Below, in pieces: positions 1 through 6,161 of a stretch of DNA of 22,063 nt. Origin of the DNA: an uncultured euryarchaeote (lineage in GTDB: Archaea; Nanohalarchaeota; Nanosalinia; Nanosalinales; Nanosalinaceae). The notes below the pieces were generated by a model. It worked only from the letters and a program-made list of their open reading frames with translations. It did not search any database and had not been told where the DNA came from. Every line of letters begins with the position of its first letter. Positions within the stretch are counted from its first letter, which is position 1. Both the position numbers and the translations under genes were made by a program. The stretch is from the NCBI GenBank assembly GCA_937132175.1, contig CAKZNU010000114.1:1-22063 (forward strand). The letters run 5' to 3'.

Positions 1-112
1 GTGCTATATCAGAGTAGGACTTACCGGGCTCGGTAATGTCTCTGGCCCTCTTTTTCGCCTTCTGAACTGCTTTACCTGCATCGAGATAATGTTGCTTTAC
101 ATCGGCATCCAT
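1..112 (-). CDS. map: Methionine aminopeptidase type 2, N-terminal fragment (5' end only)
   Basis: The reverse strand from the ATG at 112 stays open to the window edge, giving 37 codons that begin MDADVKQHYLDAGKAVQKAK and continue through a basic stretch to an EPGKSYSDIA segment. This N-terminal pattern (an 'AGK' helix, basic residues, then a PG-x-S-x-x-x-IA turn) is what archaeal type 2 methionine aminopeptidases show before the pita-bread catalytic domain. The metal-binding residues lie outside the window. The enzyme removes initiator methionine in the cytoplasm. A TATA-like element at 135-142 sits 26 nt before the ATG, so the transcript is probably leaderless. Family assignment rests on a short fragment and is moderate. 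Confidence 0.7.
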   Translation of the reverse strand, partial: MDADVKQHYLDAGKAVQKAKKRARDITEPGKSYSDIA

Positions 113-134
113 AGATCCTTTAGATGATCAAAAC

Positions 135-142
135 CATATAAG
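135..142 (-). promoter_or_regulatory. TATA box for map
   Basis: The reverse strand reads CTTATATG, centred about 26 nt upstream of the ATG at 112. This spacing puts the transcription start at or next to the start codon. Confidence 0.5.
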
Positions 143-175
143 AACACTGGAAATAGAAAAAAGACGGGCGAGGTT

Positions 176-670
176 TTATTCAACCGTTACTGTTCCCTTG
201 TCGAAGGCAGCTACATGGTTGTGGTACCCCCACTCTCCCGTCTTGTTGAACGTGAAGCTGTAGCTGTCGCCTGAGCTGCACTGGTCAAACGTATCGGATC
301 CCGGGTTCGGACAGTGCTCACGTGTCGAGGTCCCGTCGTACTTCGTGTGAGTAGGATGATCGTTTGATCCAACCCACATGCCTCCGGAGGCATTGTTGAC
401 CCATCTGACAGTATCTCCCTCATCAACCGTTACCTGCTGTGGCTGGAATCCGCCGGAGGTATAGTATACCGTTGCGTCAGCAGATACTGAGTCCACAGTA
501 TCAGAGTTCTCTGGAGCATTTCCAGAGGTATCTGTACTTTCTTCCTGATCCTGTTCAGGAGGCTCCATATCCGGAGACGTATCTGTAGTCTCAGGCCCTG
601 TAGAATCCATTGAAGTACATCCTGTAGCTATTATAGCTGTGAAAAGTATTGCTGTAGCCGCTGTTTTCAT
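176..670 (-). CDS. Cupredoxin-like lipoprotein (plastocyanin/halocyanin-like fold)
   Basis: 164 aa from the ATG at 670; an in-frame TTG two codons upstream (676) is less likely because the TATA box at 694-701 is 27 nt from 670. Residues 1-17 form a signal peptide ending in a lipobox, with lipid-attachable C18 (ATGC). Residues 20-62 are an acidic, S/T/P-rich linker, likely outside the cell. The C-terminal domain, from about 66 to 164, has the cupredoxin pattern: VTVDEGDTVRWVN, a GGTV-like last strand (KGTVTV) and a YHNH loop at 149-152. The usual Cys ligand of type 1 copper is not in that loop. H105 and H108 (HPTH) and H150/H152 could bind a metal instead. C120 and C131 could form a disulfide. 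Similar Cys-less proteins occur in other small-genome prokaryotes (from memory). Electron transfer or copper binding is possible but unproven. Confidence 0.75.
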   Translation of the reverse strand: MKTAATAILFTAIIATGCTSMDSTGPETTDTSPDMEPPEQDQEESTDTSGNAPENSDTVDSVSADATVYYTSGGFQPQQVTVDEGDTVRWVNNASGGMWVGSNDHPTHTKYDGTSTREHCPNPGSDTFDQCSSGDSYSFTFNKTGEWGYHNHVAAFDKGTVTVE

Positions 671-693
671 ATACAAAGACAGTATCGCCCTGC

Positions 694-701
694 TTTTAAA
701 C
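694..701 (-). promoter_or_regulatory. TATA box for the cupredoxin lipoprotein
   Basis: The reverse strand reads GTTTAAAA, centred 27 nt before the ATG at 670. It supports 670 over the upstream TTG as the start. Confidence 0.5.
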
Positions 702-708
702 GTTGTCT

Positions 709-1569
709 TCAGTCAGGGTACATCTTGTCATTACAAACCGCTCTCAGGCCGTGTATAACTGATTCCTCGCCCAGGGAGCATTTCTCTATCCTTGGAGCCC
801 TGTTGACGGAGTCTACGTTCTCGGGGTCTGGCAGGTACTGTTCGTGGTTTATGGATACTGCGCCACCGAATACAATGAGGTCTGGATTGTACAGTGTGGT
901 TATCTCGGAGACTGCTCTGGAGTTTACCGAGCGGAACTTCTCTATAACCTTTTTTGCCTCAGGATCACCGGATTCTGCCCTGTCAAATATCTCTCTCGCA
1001 TCTTCAGCTTCTACGCCAAAGAGCTCGGAGGCCATAGACGGAAGATTGTTGCCTGAACAGTAAGCCTCCCAGTGTCCCTGGCCGCCACAGCCACAGGCAA
1101 GTCTGTCCCCTACCGTCATATGACCTACCTCGGCGAAGTTACCGTTCGAGCCAGAGACCACGTCTCCGTCCGAGATCATGCCGGCACCGACACCTGAAGA
1201 AACGGTTACGTATACCATATGTTGAGAGTCATGCTCACCGTAGTGGTACTCACCGAGAGCCGCGGAGGTGCAGTCATTGACAAGCCTGAGTTCTCCCATC
1301 TTACCGAGGATAGATAGATCTACACTCTCCGTATCAATGTTCGGTGGATAAAAGACTCTCTTGTCTTTGTCCATAGGACCTGCGACCGCTACCGCCGTAG
1401 AGTCGACGTCTGAACGGGAGTATCCCTCCTGATCCAGCATGGAATCAAGAGTCTCCAGAGGCGTCTCCAGAAACCTCCCGGATGAAAGCTTCTTCTTGAC
1501 CTCGAAATCTCCGTTTCCCATACCTATCAGGGTGTTTGTACCTCCGATATCGACGCAGAAAAATACCAT
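709..1569 (-). CDS. ROK family sugar kinase (glucokinase-like)
   Basis: 286 aa, the usual ROK kinase length. The N-terminal phosphate loop is VDIGGTN at 6-12. The second ATPase motif region has NDCTSAA at 98-104, with D99 as likely catalytic base. The ROK sugar-binding E-x-G-H motif is EVGH at 147-150. A zinc site follows: C159, C161 and H166 in CGCGGQGHWE, together with H150; H166 replaces the third Cys of the canonical CxCGxxGCxE. The enzyme should phosphorylate a hexose (glucose, fructose or N-acetylhexosamine) with ATP in the cytoplasm; the exact sugar cannot be read from sequence. The upstream thymidine kinase ends 40 nt away, and a TATA box in that gap suggests its own leaderless transcript. 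The sugar phosphate could feed the glycan genes further along. Confidence 0.88.
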   Translation of the reverse strand: MVFFCVDIGGTNTLIGMGNGDFEVKKKLSSGRFLETPLETLDSMLDQEGYSRSDVDSTAVAVAGPMDKDKRVFYPPNIDTESVDLSILGKMGELRLVNDCTSAALGEYHYGEHDSQHMVYVTVSSGVGAGMISDGDVVSGSNGNFAEVGHMTVGDRLACGCGGQGHWEAYCSGNNLPSMASELFGVEAEDAREIFDRAESGDPEAKKVIEKFRSVNSRAVSEITTLYNPDLIVFGGAVSINHEQYLPDPENVDSVNRAPRIEKCSLGEESVIHGLRAVCNDKMYPD

Positions 1570-1590
1570 ACTATATCATGTTACAGAGTG

Positions 1591-1600
1591 TATTTATTAT
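1591..1600 (-). promoter_or_regulatory. TATA box for the ROK kinase
   Basis: The reverse strand reads ATAATAAATA, centred 26 nt before the ATG at 1569, in the 40-nt gap after the thymidine kinase stop. Confidence 0.5.
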
Positions 1601-1609
1601 CTTGTCCAT

Positions 1610-2182
1610 CTAGCCGAGCTCATGGCAGCTCCTGCATCTTGGCTCATAGGAATCCTCCCCACCTACCATGACGGTTGGAGAGTCTCTGGGGGCAGGCTCG
1701 CCGTCGATCAGTCTCTGGTTGCGTGTAGCCGGCTCCCCACAGCGTGCGCAGATAGCTCTCAGCTTCTGGACGTACTCCGCCATCGCCATAAGCTCCGGTA
1801 CAGGCTCAAAAGGCTCACCACGAAACGTCTGATCGATACCGGATACCACCACCCTGACATCACGTGAAGCCATATCTTCACAGAAACCTACAAGTCTTTC
1901 ATCGAAGAAGTTTGCCTCGTCTGCAGCTACAACGTCTGCCTCCAAGTCAAGATCCCCGAGATCGGAGGAATCTACAACCTCTGCAGTCCAGGTGTTGCCG
2001 TTGTGTGAGCCGATAGCTTTCTCGCCGTAACGGTCATCGACCGACGGTGTCAGAACCTCTACGGACTGGCCTGCTATACGGGCTCTTCTGAGTCGTCTCA
2101 TCAACTCCTCGGTCTTACCGGAGAACATACATCCTGTGATAACCTCAATCCTGCCGTCCGTCGAAACCTCAACAGAACTCAT
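1610..2182 (-). CDS. tdk: Thymidine kinase (type II, Zn-binding)
   Basis: 190 aa from the ATG at 2182. The frame is open 15 codons further to 2227, but that extension precedes the conserved start of the family and would overlap the TATA box. Walker A is GCMFSGKT at 17-24. The catalytic DEANFF motif is at 88-93, with E89 as general base (usually DEAQFF). A lasso/zinc region carries C145-x-x-C148 and C183-x-x-C186. The enzyme phosphorylates thymidine with ATP, so it works in pyrimidine nucleoside salvage, which is in keeping with a reduced genome. All key residues are present. Confidence 0.93.
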   Translation of the reverse strand: MSSVEVSTDGRIEVITGCMFSGKTEELMRRLRRARIAGQSVEVLTPSVDDRYGEKAIGSHNGNTWTAEVVDSSDLGDLDLEADVVAADEANFFDERLVGFCEDMASRDVRVVVSGIDQTFRGEPFEPVPELMAMAEYVQKLRAICARCGEPATRNQRLIDGEPAPRDSPTVMVGGEDSYEPRCRSCHELG

Positions 2183-2203
2183 AACCCACAGGTCTAGGCC
2201 AAC

Positions 2204-2212
2204 AATTAAACC
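2204..2212 (-). promoter_or_regulatory. TATA box for tdk
   Basis: The reverse strand reads GGTTTAATT, centred 26 nt before the ATG at 2182. It supports the shorter tdk start and a leaderless transcript. Confidence 0.5.
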
Positions 2213-2241
2213 TCTGCGTCGTTTCAAAGGAGAATTTTGTC

Positions 2242-2246
2242 AAAAA
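2242..2246 (-). terminator. Oligo-T terminator after tRNA-Ser
   Basis: Five T residues on the reverse strand begin 8 nt past the tRNA 3' end. Short T runs are enough for archaeal termination. Confidence 0.4.
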
Positions 2247-2253
2247 TGGTATT

Positions 2254-2344
2254 CGCCGGGGGCGGGATTTGAACCCGCGTCGGCGCATTGCACGCCGAGT
2301 GGCTTAGCAAGCCACCGCACTAGGCCAGACTATGCGACCCCGAC
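2254..2344 (-). tRNA. tRNA-Ser (anticodon GCU)
   Basis: 91 nt on the reverse strand. The acceptor stem GTCGGGG pairs with CCCCGGC (one G-U), followed by discriminator G. The anticodon stem GTGGC/GCCAC closes a seven-base loop TTGCTAA, so the anticodon is GCT (bases 2306-2308), which reads AGC and AGU. The long variable arm TCGGCG...CGCCGA marks a class II tRNA, and the T arm is GCGGG-TTCAAAT-CCCGC. No intron and no encoded CCA. The 5' end lies only 3 nt after the stop codon of the gene at 2348-2758 and no good TATA box precedes it, so it is probably cut from a joint transcript. Confidence 0.96.
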
Positions 2345-2347
2345 ATC

Positions 2348-2758
2348 TTACGTGTACCTTATCCGTGCTACATGTGCAGAAAGTTTGTTCCGCAGTGCTC
2401 TGTAGACAAGCTCATGTACCGGCGTCTCCAGAGAGATATGTGCCTCTTTCAGTAGATCTGTATGCTGTCCGTCTATCTCATCGTAGAGGCTTTCCGCCTT
2501 CTTGATCGTGAGTCCATCCCCCTGTGATCCCCCCTGGTTCATAAGCTCTCTAGTCTTCGAACGTCTCTCTCTCAGGAACTGTTCGGGATCGATCTCCCTG
2601 GACGAGTACTTTCCTGCCAGGTTGTGCAGCTCATCCCTGTGTCTGTTCCACTCTGTAGTTTTCAGATGGCCGGAGTTCAGGCGGTCCACAACAACCTTTT
2701 TTTCGTACAAAATATATGAGTGTGCGAAGCCTTCGGCCATCTTTTTTCTCGGATGCAT
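2348..2758 (-). CDS. Uncharacterised helical protein, 136 aa
   Basis: I do not recognise this protein. It is soluble, rich in charged residues (K, R, E, D) and predicted mainly helical, with no Cys and no membrane segment. The start at 2758 has a reverse-strand GGAG ribosome site at 2762-2765 and a TATA box near 2790-2798, so it has a short leader, unlike most genes here. A second Met at residue 7 is possible. Its stop codon is 3 nt before tRNA-Ser, so the two are likely co-transcribed; maturation of the tRNA would then trim the mRNA 3' end. It diverges from the PRC-barrel gene across about 104 nt. Confidence 0.65.
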   Translation of the reverse strand: MHPRKKMAEGFAHSYILYEKKVVVDRLNSGHLKTTEWNRHRDELHNLAGKYSSREIDPEQFLRERRSKTRELMNQGGSQGDGLTIKKAESLYDEIDGQHTDLLKEAHISLETPVHELVYRALRNKLSAHVARIRYT

Positions 2759-2789
2759 ACTCTCCTAATCTGTAATTCTAGAAAAACAA

Positions 2790-2798
2790 CTTAAAACC
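2790..2798 (-). promoter_or_regulatory. TATA box for the 136-aa protein
   Basis: The reverse strand reads GGTTTTAAG, centred about 36 nt before the ATG at 2758, giving a leader of about 10 nt that includes the GGAG at 2762-2765. Confidence 0.4.
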
Positions 2799-2815
2799 GG
2801 TAGTTTTCAGGCAAA

Positions 2816-2826
2816 GTATTTAAGCT
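2816..2826 (+). promoter_or_regulatory. TATA box for the PRC-barrel gene
   Basis: GTATTTAAGCT lies about 43 nt before the ATG at 2863, giving a leader of about 15-18 nt, one of the few leadered genes in the window. Confidence 0.4.
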
Positions 2827-2862
2827 TCTGTAAGCTATTCTAGATCATAGAGTGGTAAACTG

Positions 2863-3129
2863 ATGGTTGAGAACATAATTGACTTCTCGGATATAGTGGA
2901 CAGGGAGGTATACACGGAGAAAGGCTCACACTGTGGCCAGATCAGAGACGTTGAACTTGACCTCGACAAGTTCGCAGTAAGGGCTGTGGTCGTAGCTGCC
3001 GAGGAAGATTCGTATCTGGCACAGAAGGTTGGAGGCGCCAAAAACGTCGTTATTCCGTACAGAATGATAGATGCCATGGACGACATCATAATAATGAAAG
3101 ACTTTGAGACGGACGACGAGGAAGAGTAA
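2863..3129 (+). CDS. PRC-barrel domain protein (CdpB-like candidate)
   Basis: 88 aa, essentially a single PRC-barrel. It starts with an FSDIVDREVYTEKG segment, followed by G-x-I-x-D-V-E-L-D-L-D and ends with VIPYRMIDAMDDIIIMKD, the typical last strands; the tail is acidic (ETDDEEE). Stand-alone short PRC-barrel proteins are common in archaea. In Haloferax, proteins of this type (CdpB1, CdpB2) act with FtsZ in cell division; bacterial relatives include RimM C-terminal domains. The size fits a CdpB-like role, but sequence alone does not prove it. It is followed after 9 nt by a small membrane protein on the same strand, so the two form a likely operon. Confidence 0.82.
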   Translation: MVENIIDFSDIVDREVYTEKGSHCGQIRDVELDLDKFAVRAVVVAAEEDSYLAQKVGGAKNVVIPYRMIDAMDDIIIMKDFETDDEEE

Positions 3130-3138
3130 ACTAGGGAA

Positions 3139-3432
3139 ATGGCATCTCTAGGCCCATACATCTCGATCGTATACAGCCTCGTAGAGACCACATGGCTCGT
3201 CCTCACTGTTGTATCAAAGTACTTCCTGATTGGTACAGTACTGAGGCATTTCTACATTGATGGTGACAGCCTGGAAGAATCAGTCCTGAGATGGTTCAAG
3301 CCTGTTTTACTGGGTTCGGCTATCCTTTCCGTACCCTTGAACGTGGTTGAAGTTACGCCGGCTCCTTTCTTGACGTTTGTAAGCCAGTTATCGGCAGTCG
3401 GTTTACTCGGATTCGTCTTCTGGAGATACTGA
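3139..3432 (+). CDS. Small membrane protein, 97 aa, unknown
   Basis: I do not recognise a family. Three or so hydrophobic helices are visible, at about residues 8-34, 53-72 and 77-95, with a short charged loop (IDGDSLEESVLRWFK) between the first and second. It starts 9 nt after the PRC-barrel gene stop with a weak AGGGA upstream. The last 30 nt overlap the end of the convergent winged-helix gene. Co-transcription with a PRC-barrel gene suggests it may be a membrane partner of that protein, but this is only inferred from position. Confidence 0.6.
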   Translation: MASLGPYISIVYSLVETTWLVLTVVSKYFLIGTVLRHFYIDGDSLEESVLRWFKPVLLGSAILSVPLNVVEVTPAPFLTFVSQLSAVGLLGFVFWRY

Positions 3433-3762
3433 GTCCTCGGAAAGCCTCTGGCTGACATCGTCGTACCACTGTGATATAGCCTCCTTAGCGACCTTCCTCA
3501 GGTTCTCCATAGGAACCGTTGTATAGACATAGTATACAGTCTTGTCGGTTTTTCCCTCCCTGATGAGTATATCCTTCTCATGGAGGTCCTGAACAGCTCT
3601 CTGCACGGTGGACCGGCTTCTATCTACCTCCCCTACGATCTCCTTGATAGTGAGCTGTTTATCCCTGAGAGAGGAGAATATATCTCTCTGGAGCTCGCTC
3701 ATATCGAATGTTTCAAATACGATTTCCTCAGGACTCTCTTCACTAAGACTCAGAAATCCCAT
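3403..3762 (-). CDS. Winged helix-turn-helix transcriptional regulator
   Basis: 119 aa. Residues about 20-80 form a winged helix: SELQRDIFSSL, then TIKEIVGEVDRSRSTVQRAV as helix-turn-helix with the recognition helix, then LHEKDILIREG and a YYVYT wing. This pattern matches TrmB/MarR-like archaeal regulators. The C-terminal 40 residues are helical and acidic and may dimerise or bind a ligand. It has a TATA box at 3785-3794, about 27 nt before the ATG. The 3' end overlaps the convergent membrane-protein gene by 30 nt. The target genes are unknown. Confidence 0.8.
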   Translation of the reverse strand: MGFLSLSEESPEEIVFETFDMSELQRDIFSSLRDKQLTIKEIVGEVDRSRSTVQRAVQDLHEKDILIREGKTDKTVYYVYTTVPMENLRKVAKEAISQWYDDVSQRLSEDSVSPEDESE

Positions 3763-3784
3763 ACATACCGTAAAACAGGTTAGA

Positions 3785-3794
3785 GGTTTAATTA
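3785..3794 (-). promoter_or_regulatory. TATA box for the winged-helix regulator
   Basis: The reverse strand reads TAATTAAACC, centred about 27 nt before the ATG at 3762, so the mRNA is probably leaderless. Confidence 0.45.
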
Positions 3795-3859
3795 GCTTCC
3801 GGTATCTCCACCATGATCACTACTTTTTTCTCTCTGTACAGGCTTCTCCAGGCCTTCAT
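3788..3859 (-). CDS. Possible 23-aa small ORF (weak)
   Basis: This fills part of the gap between the glycosylase stop (3926) and the winged-helix gene. The reverse strand from the ATG at 3859 encodes MKAWRSLYREKKVVIMVEIP plus three residues, then TAA. A TATA-like TTTTAAA at 3878-3884 lies 22 nt upstream, close to leaderless spacing; an in-frame ATG at 3871 is also possible. Its stop overlaps the TATA box of the regulator gene, so transcription through it could affect that promoter. No homology can be claimed. Confidence 0.2.
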   Translation of the reverse strand: MKAWRSLYREKKVVIMVEIPEAN

Positions 3860-3925
3860 CTGTCCCTGCATCAAGGCTTTAAAACGCAGACATAAAAATA
3901 AGGCATCGGGCATAACTTAGTAGTT

Positions 3926-4789
3926 TCAGATATCCAGCATTCCTTCTCTGGCAGCATGGAAGAGATACTCCTGTGCATAGCCTGTATAAGTACCAAAGTA
4001 ATCTCTGACAGAGGCAGAGGTTTCCTCGTAGCTTTCTCCGACCAGCTCTGGATAAGCTTCTTCCAGGGTGTTTGAGACCCATGTATCTATCGGACAGGAC
4101 TGGAGAAAGTTCAGAGAGAAAAGCAGGACACAGTCTGCGACCTTGTTACCAACTCCGTGGAGATCCTTCATTCTTTCTCTTGCCTCCTCATACTCCATGT
4201 TCTCCAGGTCCTCGGGACGGAAGCTTTCTTCGGTAAGTATGCTCGTGGTCTCGGCGATGTACTTGGCACGGTATCCTATGCCGAGGTCCCGTAGATCCTG
4301 TTCCGAAACCTCGGAGAGGCGTGACGCCTTCGGGAAGTTATACATCTCGATACCGTCGACCGTGACAGTGTCTCCGTACTCCCTGGCCATGCTGTTGTAC
4401 ATCTTCTTTATCCTCGGTATCCTCATCTGTGGAGAACAGAGATACGATATTAGACACGGAAAGAACTCGTCGTTTACGATTCTCAGGCCCCTTACACTGG
4501 CTCTCGCGTCTTCAAGGTTTTCATCCTCGGGAAATGTTGAAAATATCTTATCGAGGTCATGATCTAGACCAAGAGCAGATCTTACCCTGGAAATTTCAAG
4601 CTCTGTTCTCACCTTCAGGCCTCTGTCTGTCCCCTCTACGATCACAGGTTTACCGTCTCTGAAGGTATAGAAATGTGGGTTGCCGTCTTCATAAAGCGTC
4701 CCGGAGACCCTGTGCCAGGAAAAGGTCTGTCCACAGGTGAGGGTCAGCTCTAGCTTAAACTCTTCCGTCTCAATAAATTTTTGTCTCAC
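3926..4789 (-). CDS. 8-oxoguanine DNA glycosylase / AP lyase, OGG1-AlkA type
   Basis: 287 aa starting at GTG (4789); no upstream ATG is available. The N-terminal domain carries the OGG1-like CGQTFSW at 19-25. Residues 111-130 (PCLISYLCSPQMRIPRIKKM) match the OGG1 segment that contacts DNA. The helix-hairpin-helix motif LHGVGNKVADC is at 210-220, with K216 as the Schiff-base nucleophile, and D235 in PIDTW is the conserved catalytic Asp. Both catalytic residues are present, so excision of oxidised guanine with lyase activity is expected. The layout resembles human-type OGG1 more than the shorter archaeal AGOG. It is 43 nt downstream of the zinc-ribbon gene. Confidence 0.9.
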   Translation of the reverse strand: MRQKFIETEEFKLELTLTCGQTFSWHRVSGTLYEDGNPHFYTFRDGKPVIVEGTDRGLKVRTELEISRVRSALGLDHDLDKIFSTFPEDENLEDARASVRGLRIVNDEFFPCLISYLCSPQMRIPRIKKMYNSMAREYGDTVTVDGIEMYNFPKASRLSEVSEQDLRDLGIGYRAKYIAETTSILTEESFRPEDLENMEYEEARERMKDLHGVGNKVADCVLLFSLNFLQSCPIDTWVSNTLEEAYPELVGESYEETSASVRDYFGTYTGYAQEYLFHAAREGMLDI

Positions 4790-4832
4790 TGTTGATACCC
4801 TGCCTCAGTACTTGTAAGATTCCCCGATGTTA

Positions 4833-5024
4833 TCAAGACTCTGTTGAGTCTTCCTTTCTGCTGTATTTCTTGAATCCGGTTTCCTCTTCTCTAGGCGCCT
4901 TCGTCTTTCTCTTCTTTGCATCCCTCTTCAGGTAACTGCGGCCGCATTTGTGGCACTCTATACGTTTCTGGGCCTTGCTTCTTTGCTGGTAGCCACAGTC
5001 CGGACAGGTATAGTAAACGACCAT
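4833..5024 (-). CDS. Zinc-ribbon protein, 63 aa
   Basis: From the ATG at 5024 the product starts MVVYYTCPDCGYQQRSKAQK and has a second pair CHKC, so C7-x-x-C10 and the later CxxC form a four-Cys zinc ribbon. The rest is a strongly basic, then mixed-charge tail (KRDAKKRKTK) that could bind nucleic acid. The frame is open upstream to 5078, but that part is hydrophobic, unlike the family, and antisense to the next gene. Its start codon lies 4 nt from that of the divergent gene at 5029. Function unknown; it may share a transcript with the glycosylase gene. Confidence 0.65.
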   Translation of the reverse strand: MVVYYTCPDCGYQQRSKAQKRIECHKCGRSYLKRDAKKRKTKAPREEETGFKKYSRKEDSTES

Positions 5025-5028
5025 AGAG

Positions 5029-5349
5029 ATGGAATACAGGGAAAGATCAAAAAGTCTTGGCGCCAGGTGGAAACTCATGGAGTGGCGGAAGAACCTGGCG
5101 GTAGGCCTGGCCTTTTCCGGTATAGCATATCTGGTGGCATCAGCTTACGGCTTCAACAGATCAAGCTTCACGGTTTTTCTCTACCTTTACCCGGTTGCAT
5201 GTCTGGTCTCCTGTCTGGACTACAGAGAGGTTATGGACGGAGTCTTTGATGACTTGATGTATGTCAGGAGGGAGGAAGAAGTTATGCTTGAGAAGGCTCT
5301 TGGCGATGAAAAGTATCGGCTGAAAGGCACCTTGGAGAAGGTGGAGTGA
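5029..5349 (+). CDS. Two-helix membrane protein, 106 aa, unknown
   Basis: Residues about 24-40 and 48-64 are hydrophobic helices, flanked by a basic N terminus (MEYRERSKSLGARWK) and a charged C-terminal tail with a likely helix (RREEEVMLEKALGDEKYRLK). No family recognised. The start is uncertain: ATG at 5077 (MEWRKNLAVG) has an AGGTGG sequence upstream and would remove the tight head-to-head arrangement with the zinc-ribbon gene. The stop is 1 nt from that of the convergent gene at 5351. Confidence 0.6.
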   Translation: MEYRERSKSLGARWKLMEWRKNLAVGLAFSGIAYLVASAYGFNRSSFTVFLYLYPVACLVSCLDYREVMDGVFDDLMYVRREEEVMLEKALGDEKYRLKGTLEKVE

Positions 5350-5350
5350 G

Positions 5351-6121
5351 CTAGTAGCTATCCCCCGCTATCTGAACGTCTTCAGGGTTGAAAAGAGATG
5401 CTTCATCGTCGCCCTGATCCCAGTCGACACCGGTACCGTGGACCGCCGGCTCCGTACCGTTTATCTCGGACTCCGAGGCAGTATAAACCCTGAGAACCGT
5501 GTCTGGATCAAGTCTCTTCTCACCGAAGGTGTATTTGTCTCCCTCGCCGTTTCGCAACGTCCAGGACGCAAGGTTAATCTCCCTAGAGTCCTGGTTTTCT
5601 ATAATAGCTCGTTCAGAGACGTCTGCAGCCGCTGACCTGACTATCTTGACATCCAGGTCCGGGGTAATCCTGTTCTTAACTCTCTGACGCATCTCCTCAA
5701 GGTCCTCGGTCATCGAGTTCATCCTCTCTACCGCATCTTCCCTGTCTCTACCTGTAAACCTGAAGACTTTTCGTGAAGAATCCAGGCCGCGTACAAGCGT
5801 AGAGGCAGGAGTCTCCAGCCTGAATATCTTTCTGTCTTCCTCCAGAACAGACTTCAGGGTTGCACCGGGAGTCTCGTATACCTCATAGCGGATCTCCGGA
5901 GACTGACGAAACCTGTATACGGCATCATGTCTCTCGATCTCGGCCGTCGTATTCACGTCTTCAGGAACCCTAACATCTACCTCTATATCGGATGCTGAGT
6001 CTACGACAACCGGTTCAGGCTCCGGAGTTCCGTAGTTGATGTCTCCGGAGACCGAGGGAAGGGCAACAAGAGCAGTGAGAAGAGCAGCGGTCACCGCAGG
6101 CTTCGAAACCGAGGTTACCAT
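5351..6121 (-). CDS. Secreted protein with C-terminal lamin tail domain
   Basis: 256 aa. Residues 1-26 look like a Sec signal peptide (basic start, hydrophobic core ALLTALVALPSVSG). The mature part begins with a P/E-rich stretch and an alpha/beta region containing a helical EDAVERMNSMTEDLEEMRQR segment at about 129-147. The last about 85 residues match a lamin tail (LTD) fold: ENQDSREINLASWTLRNGEG, a Y-x-F strand, L-x-P-x-T-V-L-R-V-Y, and a final ASLFNPEDVQIAGDSY. LTDs on exported prokaryotic proteins are generally thought to mediate protein or surface contacts. No enzyme domain is visible. It is acidic and ends tail to tail with the preceding membrane gene. Confidence 0.75.
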   Translation of the reverse strand: MVTSVSKPAVTAALLTALVALPSVSGDINYGTPEPEPVVVDSASDIEVDVRVPEDVNTTAEIERHDAVYRFRQSPEIRYEVYETPGATLKSVLEEDRKIFRLETPASTLVRGLDSSRKVFRFTGRDREDAVERMNSMTEDLEEMRQRVKNRITPDLDVKIVRSAAADVSERAIIENQDSREINLASWTLRNGEGDKYTFGEKRLDPDTVLRVYTASESEINGTEPAVHGTGVDWDQGDDEASLFNPEDVQIAGDSY

Positions 6122-6161
6122 GTAGTTATCTTATGTGTTCAAACATTTATGAGGTCGGCGG

